The notes under the pieces: model-generated
The model's database searches: none
The model's input: only the letters and a program-made list of their open reading frames with translations
Told to the model about the DNA's origin: nothing
Origin: Pontederia crassipes
Taxonomy: Eukaryota; Streptophyta; Magnoliopsida; Commelinales; Pontederiaceae
Assembly: GCA_030549335.1 (NCBI GenBank)
Contig: CM060198.1
Location: forward strand, 59,783,453-59,847,452
Direction of reading: 5' to 3'
DNA length: 64,000 bases
Made by a program: the position numbers and the translations under genes
In this document: positions 54,977 through 64,000 of the stretch, piece after piece
Position numbering within the stretch: the stretch's first letter is position 1
How the letters are laid out: the number at the start of each line of letters is the position of its first letter

Positions 54977-57940
54977 AGCTACTTCAAATGAACCCTAGAC
55001 CCCATTTTGGCATCAACTCTCCAGCTGGTCAGAGCTCAGAAGACACCAACAAGACATTGCATGGATTGAGTTTAACTTAATTATTGGCTTTTTGGAGGTT
55101 TCCAAAAAGCGAGAGGGCATGCATGTCTGAAGAAAACATGCTGCATGCATTGCCGGCTCCACGTAGAGATTTTTATCAGCAGGACTGCAGTAGGGTTTCG
55201 AGTTTTATAATACATAGTTTTTTTTTATCTTTTGCTGCACTAACTATTTGTCCCCATTCGCTGTTCTTCTCGTTCCCTTTGTTGTTATGTGGTTTGGTGA
55301 TAGCTCGTGTCCCTCTCTGATGCATTGACGAAGACTTTGCACTGTGCAGCTTGGAGTTGGAGCTCCCCATTTTGCCAGCAATTCAGCAAGGGAGGAGAGA
55401 GAGCGAGAGATGGCGTAATCGACTGGTCATTTTGAAGCGTTGAATGGAGGAATCCGAAAAGGTTGCAGCCCGAAATTTCATGGATGCGATTCTGCAGCCT
55501 CCCGATGCACACCGTTTCTGGGGTTTCACACTTCTTGTCGTCCTCCTGTAAACAAAAGCAAGCAACGCCGAGCCTTTCTTTGCAAACAAAGCAACTGTTT
55601 TATATTCCATTTAGCTACAAGAAGTTGATTAATTAGTTTATGATTAAACTAAAGAGATGTACTGTTCATCTTTTCTTGTCCTTCAATTCTCCCAAATCTG
55701 TTTATTATATTTGTTCAGCAGTGGCTTCAGCTAGAAATGGAGAGCTTGATCTCATCTCATCAGTTGCATTCTCACCCTTCGTCTGGTTTTGCTACCTTAA
55801 TTATTTGGTGGAAGACAAGCCAAATTAAGCTTAGTCCTACTTTGCTCCCCCCAGGTGTAATTACAGCATCCTAAAACATGGAATGCTGTTTTATAAGTAA
55901 AAGGAAGGGGGGAGAGAGAGAGACAGAAACATATATGCTCTGTCTTATACATACTTCTGGTATGTTGCACATCTTTAGTTTGCATACTTTTGGCACTTTG
56001 ATTCATGGTTGAAGAGGACAAATGGCAATTTTGATGCTCCACTCAATGTATTCTCCTTTTCTTTTCGTGCTACACCTCACCTTTCTAGTTGATGTTGTTT
56101 CATTAAAGATTATCTTAGGGAACCTCAGTGATTGGGGTTTGAAATTTAGAGTAGCCTTATTGTACACTCCATTATTAAACAACAAGGGCCACTGAGACTT
56201 GAAGGTGATTGCTTATCTTTTTCAGAAAGAAAAAAAAAACATAAAAGCAGTTGGCATTTTGGCCTCTTATTACTCAATGGTGCTTTTAGCATGACCCTTG
56301 TACTTATTTACCAAAGAACAAAGGTCCTTTGGCATTAGTTTTCTTACTTTATTTTCAAATATTTACCCACTAATCAGCATTGAACTTATATTTTTCAAGA
56401 CATTCTTATGAATTATCCAGTTATATATCCTGAGGCCTGTGAAATAGGCTTCAAGAATATGATGAGTGCTTGATGTACAATGTCACAGTCCATTTTCTGT
56501 CATTTCTTTTATTCTCAGATTGGCCTGTTTAACATTTCACATAATTTGAAGCATTTTTGTTTCATGCACACCACTTAAGGGAACTAACGAATGCTAACTT
56601 ACATTATTGCTCAACATATAATATGCACGCATAAATCAATAGTATATTTCAATGCTATGTTATCATTTTCTGGTGATTGTGATAAAGAATGTGACGATAA
56701 TAAATTTATAAAAGATTTTATAATCTATCTTTTATCTTTTCCACTATTTAAGAAAAAAAGGATAAAAACCAAATGAAGATGCTGTAAAATTGGGCCGTGA
56801 TGGGCTGGATTCCAAACTAGGGCCTGTTGAAGTCCAAAGTTTCTCGTGGCGACACATAATCACATAATTTGATTAACTAGTTTATATTTTTTTCTTCATT
56901 AATTTATATTTATAACATAAATGAGAAAATGGTTGTTTACTTGGTTTTTTTTTGGAAGAAAAGTAAAAACTACCAGAATTCTATTATTATGAACTAAAAA
57001 TTAAAAAGTCGAACTAGATGGATTTTTAATAATTCTTGAATAAGACGAAATAAAATATTTTGTTTAACTCCTCCCAAATCGTACGTGTCATAAATTCTTA
57101 GCTTGAGGTGTTGCTTCATAAGTTTGTTTATGTCAAGATAAAGTTGCGTACAAGGATAAGATTGAGTAGATTCGCCTTTAACAGAAAGGTGACAACGCAA
57201 GCCACAGCCGCACTGTAATTACTGCCGTCTCGAAAAGAAAAAAAAATATAGTAAATAATCAATAAATGTAAAATTATTATTTCATTAATAAGTTGATTGC
57301 ATACTAAAATAATTTATCTAAAAAAGCTTTTAAGATTCGAATTATTGTATATTTACAGGTTGACTTTAGAACATATATATAATTTTCCAAGACTCAAACT
57401 AAAAAATATATAAAATAATGATCATTTGGAGTTTGGTGCAATGGTAATTTGGATTTTCAATAAAAAAATTATATTCGTCAAAATTTAAATTGTTTCGCCT
57501 CAGACTGATGGATGAATTTATGTTAAAAAAACATCAACTTGTAATATTCATCTACAAAAAAAAAACAAAATCGACAATTTCGTTAAAGAAAATAGAAAAG
57601 AAAAGAAAAGAAAAGAAATAGATCCCACAGCAATAAACAAAACCAAGGGCAAGGCCCACCGGTTTCCTGATTGGCCCACCACCCCATGATTCGTCCCCTC
57701 CTTTCCTAATCCAAATAAACAATCTCTTTTTATATTCTAATAATATATTTTTTCCATATTTTTATAATTTATAATATTATTATTTCCAACATCACCTGTC
57801 TCGTGTCCCTTTCTTAAATATCCAAGCAAGAAGATATTTTAATTTCAAGAACACAGTTTTATAATAAATAAATAATAATATCTGTAATTTTTTATTGCGA
57901 TCTTATCCCTTTCTCCTCTTTGCTCGCTACCGGTATTATT
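54977..57940. other. Intergenic DNA, no gene recognised
   Basis: About 3 kb with only short frames lacking domains. A small perfect hairpin (gctttttgga/tccaaaaagc) lies at 55088-55111. An AAAAG pentanucleotide run lies near 57590-57616. The right end holds the promoter and leader of the CBP1 gene. Confidence 0.4.
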
Positions 57941-58055
57941 ATTTTTATCTTATGCCAATAAAAAGCAGCGCACGACGACGTGGGAACCCTCGTTCGACAT
58001 CAAACGCCATCGCTCTTCGTTTTTGCTCTGGATTGTGTTTTGCAAGCGCCACCAA

Positions 58056-59849
58056 ATGCTCGGATCGCTCGTCGCTCCCCGCTGCTCCCCGCCGGCGGTC
58101 GCCAAGGGGTCCGCCGCCGGCGATCCCGCGCGCCCGAGGCCGGCCGTGGTCTGCTGCGAGTTCAAGAGGAGCCACGCCTCCATCCCCAAGCTCGAGCCGT
58201 TCAGCAGGAGCCGCATCGAGCGCCTCATGAAGGATCCGCCTTTCTTGCAGAAGTGCGAGAATGACCTCACTGGTATTCGTCTCGCCGATTTACGCCAACT
58301 TATTTTTCTAAATTTCCTCGACTTTATACCTTACTTTTACACAAAAAAATAGCTTATTTTCCTTTGGATAAATTGGTTTTGTTTCTGATCCAGAGACTAT
58401 GAACTTTCCTAGATTGTATGCGTATTCCAATTCGGGGAGAAATATAAATACACCCAGGGCGTGGATTTGATATCTATCAGCAAATTTGTGGTTAAATTTC
58501 AGACAAGGAAGTGACCTATGAGATAGTGGAGAGTTATGATTTAGCTACAGGAGCAAATACACAATTTAAAGCAAGCAATCATTGCGTAGGGTAAACTTAA
58601 TCTTTGAAAACTAACGGTGTTTAAGAAGGAGATGTTACTATATTTACATAGTGTATTTAACATGCTAATAATTACGGATTTACGGTTTCCTCTTAAAAAA
58701 ACTAATAATAATTGCAGATTCAATTCAAGAGAATGCACTAATCAACCATGATTTTTTTTGTGGGTCGAGCAAAAGTTCATGTTAATAATTACAGTCTCAA
58801 ATGATGGAATGAAACATTAGCTTCGAGAAAAACTGCACTAATAAACCATGATTAGTTATTCTAAGCCAAGTTATATGCCTAAAAATTGCTACAATATTTG
58901 TTTAATGATATCAAGTTTATGTTGCCATGCCTCTAAAGGACCAGTTGTTACACGGCATAACCTCATCATATTCAAAGCATTGACATATGGGGATATGACT
59001 CATAATCCATAAGTGATTGCATTTACATAAAATAGATGAGCATGTGTTTGACTCATAGTTCAATCAATGCTGATTATTGATGTACATATATGTAGTAGTC
59101 CAACCGGTGGTTGAGCCTGGAATAGTATCAACATCTTTGATCTTTTGCTGGACAAAACAGATTAAATCTCTTCAAGTCATAGTCATGTACTGTTTTGGTC
59201 CTTCATTTCATCATTTGAATAAATGTAGTAAATTTGGATAAAGTCCAACAGTTTGTAGAAGTATCAAATTGAACCCTGACTAATTGTTGTCAGTTGTATG
59301 TTTCTGGAAATTGCTGCCGTTGGATCAATTAAGGCATTTTGGTTCTAACCATGAACATGTTTTCCGCCAGAATATTGCACAACACTTGAGGGTGATGAAG
59401 CATACAGCTGTTGGCGAGCCTACTTCGAGTTAAAAGACCTTGAAGTATGTCGTTTTACATCAAATTGTCAATTGTATCTCTGACCTTTCATTTTGATTCA
59501 CCAATTGATTGCTTGTGGTCTTTTGTAGAAAGAGCTACCAAAGGAAGATGTTGAGAAAATTATAAGGCAGGCTGGCGATCTCAAGACTCTGATGGGTTGT
59601 GTACATGATATCACTGCGATGGATAAAAAAGTGAAGAAGGCTGCTGCTGAGAAGCCCCAAACTACAGTGAGATCGGACACAAAGATGGAAAGACCTATTC
59701 ATATACCAGATGGAATACCCAAAACTGCGGAGGAACTTGAAGAAGAAGACAAAGCTAGAATGCCTGATTCGCCATTCACTAGATTGCTCAGAAGCAAGGG
59801 CAGACTCCCTGCTTGGTACACGCAACCCCCAGATCATGAAACTGACTAA
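58056..59849 (+). CDS. CBP1: CCG-binding protein 1 homologue
   Basis: CBP1 (MEE14 in Arabidopsis) is a plant protein of the central cell that interacts with CCG and Mediator/RNA polymerase II components and is needed for pollen-tube guidance. Three exons keep phase: 58056-58272, 59371-59444 and 59529-59849, giving 203 aa. Family landmarks are SHASIPKLEPFSRSRIERLM, KDPPFLQKCENDL, TTLEGDEAYSCWRAYFELKD, EKIIRQAGDLKTLMGCVHDI, IPDGIPKTAEELEEEDKARM, PDSPFTRLLRSKGRLPAWYT and the terminal PPDHETD. The chosen ATG gives MLGSLVAPRC and a basic, acid-poor N terminus that could be a transit peptide. No defect is visible. The functional description is taken from the Arabidopsis family; the assignment rests on motif recall. 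Confidence 0.88.
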
Positions 59850-61219
59850 GTTGCTTATGGAAGAGGACGAGACCTAGAGATGTTGGATGTGCATATGTTT
59901 TATTCCTCTTAAGGCTGTTGAGAATTCGTCGACTAGTTGCTCTATGTAGTTTATTGAAAGATTCACGATGTGAACAATTAGGTAGTTTGTGTTTCCACAT
60001 GTATAATAGTTTTGTAAAACCAGGAGTTTGTCTACTGTCGAATCTAGTAATGGTTCATATTGTTCTTTCTTCAGTTCTCTTTCTATGCGATATTCCTGAA
60101 TGATGTCGTGCTGTGATAGCGATGAATGCTGAAAAGAGATCTTTGAGTAAGTCTGAAATGCGTCCATTATCTGCAGGTTTTCGGAACCACCAAATTATTC
60201 CAATGCCAAAACAGAGGGTCCCATGGCTTCAACCTTCTGAACGTTGGAGCCCGTGATGTGAAGGCCTCCCTTTTCAGAAAGATGCATGTTTTGGAGATTA
60301 CGATCTATCAGTACCAGCATCTGAAAACTTCTGTTCCTCGAGCTTATGCAGCTCCGGTTGCATTATTGGTGTTGGCATTGGACTTTTGCTTCCCTAATTT
60401 CTTGGAATTGAGTCTCACTAATGGAGCTTGAGATGTGGATTTCAAACAACTCAGGAAAGGACTGGAGAACGGGGGGATTCAAGTTTCAGCAGTTTAAAAT
60501 GTATGCCCACTCATCTTCCAAAAACTACGAACTGTTATGTGAAGCTTTACCCCTGACAGGATCCTGCAACCAGTGCCCAAAACAGAGCATACGTCTCCGT
60601 CCTCCGTTTGTCTTGCAAACAGAGAAAGCTCATATCTTGCTATCTCATCATTTACGAGCCTCTCGCTCGATCTATCACGTCATAAAATACCAAATGCAAC
60701 CAGCCAAAGGTCTCCTAGCAGCCCTGGTGTCCCACCAGATATGGCTCGAATAACTGCTACCATGGCGGGACACAGAGGGCCTTGCTGGTATGACCAAAGG
60801 TGAGGCAGTCCCAGTTGCAACAGTCCTTTTTTTTCATATCGATCCTCTTGGAATGAGGCCTGAGCACGGACCAGAGGCGCTCATTCTGGAGCCTCTGAAG
60901 GTGACCTTTCCCTGGGCCTTTGGTGTTGCAGCCTTACATGCTGCCCTTTACGTATCTATGCTGTTTTTTCTTCCTCTTGAACAGAGACAATCTGACATGT
61001 ATTCCTCTAAGGTCACTGCGAGCTCTCTTCTTCATGAACGCTGCTTTTTGAGCCCTTCGTACCAACCATGACAACGATGTGGAACATATCTATTATCTAC
61101 ACGTTATGAGTTCTTCCGTTCGCCTATTTAAACGTATGTCATAGCCAGGGCTATAGAAGTAGCGCACAGAGAACTCATCCTCGAATCGAACATAAGCACC
61201 AGCTCTTGTTAACGAGGGA
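59850..61219. other. CBP1 3' flank and Dof upstream region
   Basis: The first few hundred bases should be the CBP1 3' UTR. A plus-strand ATG frame at 60790-61071 (93 aa, with a hydrophobic VTFPWAFGVAALHAALYVSM) is open but not assignable to any family, and I see no splice partners. It could be chance. Confidence 0.35.
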
Positions 61220-61930
61220 ATGCCTCCGGAAGCAGGTTTGACACGGCAAAGGGGGGCGGAACCGTCTCCGCAGGGCGGGAAGGGCGGCGGCGCTCCGGCG
61301 CCGGCGAAGGAGAGGTGTCCGCGGTGCGACTCGCGGGACACCAAGTTCTGTTACTACAACAACTACAACACGGCGCAGCCGCGCCACTTCTGCAAGTCCT
61401 GCCGCCGCTACTGGACGCTCGGCGGCTCGCTCCGGAACGTCCCCATTGGCGGCGCCTCCCGCAAGCGGCTCCGGCGCTCAACGTCCGACTCTACCGGTGG
61501 TTTCCGCATCGGCGCCGCCTCAGAGACTCCTGCTCGCGTCGTGTCGGGGCTCTCGACGCCGCCGGCGGCCTCTTCGTTGGTGGCGGAGCGTCCGAACTCG
61601 GAGACGACGGCGCCGCCTCGCGGCTCCGGCCCGGACCACAACTGGTTGCTGGGTCCAAGCGAGTACAGACTCAAACTGGGCTTGGGTCTTGGATGTGGAT
61701 CTGGGCTGCTTCCTCCGGTAGAAGAAATGTGCTTTCAGCTTGCACCCACGCTGCTGTGGCCCGTGGACCTAGGGACCACATGGCCAGTTGGGGCCGGTGG
61801 AGAAGGCTGCTTTGCTGCTCGACCTCTTCTGACGAGGAGAGCTGTCCGGCCGTCCGCTCCGGCGGAAGGTGTTCCAGGACCGGCGACGCGGCCATCACCG
61901 GAGAGTTTCTGCGTCGGTCTTCTTGAATAG
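61220..61930 (+). CDS. Dof zinc-finger transcription factor
   Basis: Dof proteins are plant-specific nuclear factors that bind AAAG cores. The intronless 236-aa frame starts at the ATG at 61220. The Dof finger spans about 31-85: [18 protein letters not shown], then [20 protein letters not shown] and [10 protein letters not shown]. Cys33, Cys36, Cys58 and Cys61 give the C-x2-C-x21-C-x2-C zinc site. The end of the finger reads PIGGASRK, where PVGGGxRK is usual, a mild change. A basic RKRLRR follows and may serve as part of a nuclear localisation signal. The C-terminal region is Ser/Pro/Gly-rich with no other domain. The subgroup cannot be told. Confidence 0.93.
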   Translation: MPPEAGLTRQRGAEPSPQGGKGGGAPAPAKERCPRCDSRDTKFCYYNNYNTAQPRHFCKSCRRYWTLGGSLRNVPIGGASRKRLRRSTSDSTGGFRIGAASETPARVVSGLSTPPAASSLVAERPNSETTAPPRGSGPDHNWLLGPSEYRLKLGLGLGCGSGLLPPVEEMCFQLAPTLLWPVDLGTTWPVGAGGEGCFAARPLLTRRAVRPSAPAEGVPGPATRPSPESFCVGLLE

Positions 61931-62393
61931 TTATAGTTCGTTGGCTGCACAACTCTAATCACAGCTTGTTAGTGTAGGGATCTTACTACTGAACCAGTAT
62001 CAATGATGTGGATTGGAACAGCTTCTGCTATTATCAACTTCCACTTTGTGGGGTTTTTTTGTGGTGCAATTTTTACTGATATTTCTTACGGAGGAGTTTA
62101 ATTGAATCCTATTAATTCATAATAGTTCATGCACGTACTAAAAGTCTAAAACATGAATCTAATGCTTCTTAATCATTCGTCTTAATTAATGCGTGAGCGT
62201 GACCGACAGAAGGCTAGATTTGGACACGTGTCAATCCAAGAATCAAGAGCTCAAGAATCCAAGAAGGATTTTTGGACATGTTTATATAGATTTGTCATAT
62301 GTGTTGCGTTGCCGCGACCAATCTCCGGGTCGCTTTCTATTTTATCTGCGGTTCCGGAGGCCGCGCCAATTTCTTTTCTCGATCTTTCAAAAT
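61931..62393. other. Spacer between Dof and NUP58-like genes
   Basis: It contains the Dof 3' flank and the likely NUP58-like leader. A frame in phase with the NUP58-like ATG is open from 62193 but has no earlier ATG. Confidence 0.4.
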
Positions 62394-63466
62394 ATGAGAT
62401 CAGAGCGAATTGGCAGGTTCACTGTCAACGTCGAGGGGATCCCGGCGGCGCCCGCCTCCAGTTCCTCTGAGCCTCGGAGTGCCGACCGCTCGCCCCGAAC
62501 ACCGGACTCCAGTCCAATCGCGGCGCGAGATGGGGACCAGGCGGGTCGGAACCTGTCGGCGGGCTCCTCGTCGTCGTCGTCGGGGATGCGAGGTAGGCAG
62601 GGGGGAGGGACGTCCAGACCGCCGCGTTCCCCGCAAACTCAGATGGTAGAGACACCGTTCCATATACGTCAGCAGCAGCAGCGGCAACAACAACGGCGGT
62701 TGTTCCAGGCATCGCAGCTGCAGTCGATACCGGAGACGGCGACTTTGCAGTCGTTCGGTCAGCCGTCAATGCAGCAACAGACGACGCCTTCCCGGTCATC
62801 TACGCAGCCGTCAGAGTCCGATTTCATGCAGAAGACAAAACAATCGCCGGTATCCCAGACGCCCCAGCAGCAGACAATGTCTGTCCCGTCGTCCTTGTCG
62901 CCATCGCCACTGCCATCGCCATCGCAACGCTCATTGCCACCGCCACTGCCACCGACATCGACACCCTCATTGCCACCGCCACCGCTACCGTCATGGACAC
63001 CCTCATTGCCACCGCCGCCGCCACCGTCATCGCGACTGCAACCGCCACGGTCACAGCCACCGATGCCACAGCCGCTTCTTTTCACTAAGGACATGGCGCC
63101 CGCGGGGTACAGTACCAAATTTGAATATCTGCACCCGGAATCCAAGAAAATTCTCCGTCAGATAGAGTATACAACTGGCTCTTTTCTTGTAATTTTTTTT
63201 TCTTGTTAATGTTGCATATTCGTTGGCTCTACTTTCTTGCCTTTCTGTTCTGCAAGAATTTGCTACTTATTTCTGGCTTTGTCATGGTTACTGATTTGGA
63301 TGTAACTCAATTTCTGATGCCTTTCTTATTTCCTTGTCTTTGATGATGTAGACGTCACATTCTGGAGCAAAAGGTTTTAAGTGAGCAGCTGGATCAGTGC
63401 AGCCTGCTTCGTGGTTCATCAATAGCATATGAATGTTTTGTGTTTGATTCCGAGAGGATTCGACAG
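62394..63466 (+). CDS. NUP58: NUP58-like nuclear pore protein, 5' part (cut by window edge)
   Basis: NUP58 is part of the central-channel NUP62-NUP54-NUP58 subcomplex. Exon 1 (62394-63166) and exon 2 (63352-63466) join in phase to 296 codons, and the gene must continue right of 64000 or be truncated. The end of exon 1 has LLFTKDMAPAGYSTKFEYLH then PESKKILRQIE. Exon 2 gives RHILEQKVLSEQLDQC and SLLRGSSIAYECFVFDSERI, matching the start of the coiled-coil core (LDQCSRLYDSS in better-conserved homologues). The N-terminal 230 residues are Ser-, Gln- and Pro-rich (QQQQRQQQRR, LPPPPLPSW repeats), and obvious FG repeats are scarce. The next exon, expected to start ELGGI, is not seen before 64000. Divergence in exon 2 leaves a pseudogene or partial copy possible. 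Confidence 0.75.
62895..63065 (+). repeat. In-frame CCACCGCCA-type minisatellite in the NUP58-like exon
   Basis: Units such as tcattgccaccgccaccg recur about seven times and encode SLPPPPLPS-like repeats. The unit length is a multiple of three, so copy-number change would keep the frame open. Confidence 0.75.
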
Positions 63467-64000
63467 GTATTGTTTTACTTTTATTAATTTTGTTTTGTTC
63501 TTCAGACAGTTTTGTTGATTGATTCTTGGCTTCAAATCTCACAGATTTAAATATCTACTTGTTCTTCTCTGGTACAACTTAAAAGGCTGTGGTTGGAAGA
63601 CCCAAGATGCATTGTTTATTATGTTGTGATGAACTGACACCTGATGCATGTTCTGTTAGCGAGGGAAACTATATTTGGTTCAGTGATAAGACAAATTTGC
63701 AAGAAAGGTGAATAAGCAACACTCGGGATGATCGATAGTTGCAAAGACTCACTAATCGTCTTGTATGGTGCAGTAGGATCCTTAAACATCTTCTTACATG
63801 CTCATTGCAATATAAGACGCCACTAAGGTCCCTCAGAATGTGAACTGCTCGAAGGGACTGTAACTGTATGAACCTGCGAGCACCTCACACATGTTCTTCT
63901 TGCTCACTTTCACATGTATCTTGTCTAGAATTCGTCACCGTATATATGGTTCGTTAAGTTGAAGCCAGTTTTTTGGCATGCGGTGTAATTGATCATATTT
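63467..64000 (+). other. Intron (or 3' flank) of the NUP58-like gene up to the window edge
   Basis: After the GT at 63467 no exon matching the NUP58 core was recognised to the end of the window. Confidence 0.4.

Noticed and set aside
55088..55111. Perfect hairpin gctttttgga/tccaaaaagc as a small-RNA precursor
   Set aside because: The stem is only 10 bp and the flanks do not pair, so it does not meet the expected fold of a plant miRNA precursor.
60790..61071. 93-codon plus-strand frame with a hydrophobic stretch
   Set aside because: It has an ATG, but no homologous family, splice partner or promoter could be recognised, so it is not called as a gene.

Overview
This is plant nuclear DNA, most likely from a monocot. 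The evidence is spliced genes with GT-AG introns, GC-rich first exons in AT-rich intergenic DNA, CT-rich leaders, and many plant transposon families (Ty1/copia, SIRE-like copia, hAT, CACTA, Mutator-like, Au-type SINE). The species cannot be fixed from the sequence alone; a commelinid monocot is a guess from exon GC content.

Layout. 1-9600 is a transposon graveyard: a motif-dense repeat (1640-2460), the 3' end of a SIRE-like copia element on the minus strand (3070-5030), a hAT-type MITE (5616-6042), and a decayed copia element (6600-8078) cut by a second hAT MITE with a perfect 8-bp target duplication. 10236-15802 (+) is a complete eight-exon extra-large G-protein alpha gene (XLG, 890 aa). 16570-20790 holds another hAT-type MITE and a TNT1-like copia element that keeps both LTRs but has lost its reverse transcriptase. 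20975-24655 holds two short intronless minus-strand ORFs, each with a TATA box, around a 1-kb element with long inverted repeats. 25567-28780 (-) is a complete six-exon KANADI transcription factor gene (362 aa). 30100-35050 is microsatellites, a 240-bp tandem duplication and a tangle of LTR fragments. 35882-38269 (+) is an NFD6-like small organelle protein gene with two possible 3' ends and a SINE in its intron; a 1-kb hAT element lies just downstream. 44609-47452 (-) is an intronless 947-codon gene of the MOCOS-like aminotransferase family. 50972-51660 is a frameshifted lectin receptor-kinase fragment. 52351-54976 is a non-autonomous CACTA-like element. 58056-59849 (+) encodes a CCG-binding protein 1 homologue, 61220-61930 (+) a Dof zinc-finger factor, and 62394 to the right edge (+) the 5' part of a NUP58-like nucleoporin gene.

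The genes are unrelated housekeeping, signalling and developmental loci, as expected for a plant chromosome; no operon-like or clustered pathway is seen. I found no convincing new biological system. The most unusual points are an arginine at the position I align with the PLP-binding lysine in the MOCOS-like protein, a family of GGGTCGGGT-ended hAT elements at several stages of decay, one of which has tandemly duplicated its own end, a head-to-head LTR arrangement with a perfect 20-bp inverted repeat, and two TATA-driven small ORFs of unknown function.
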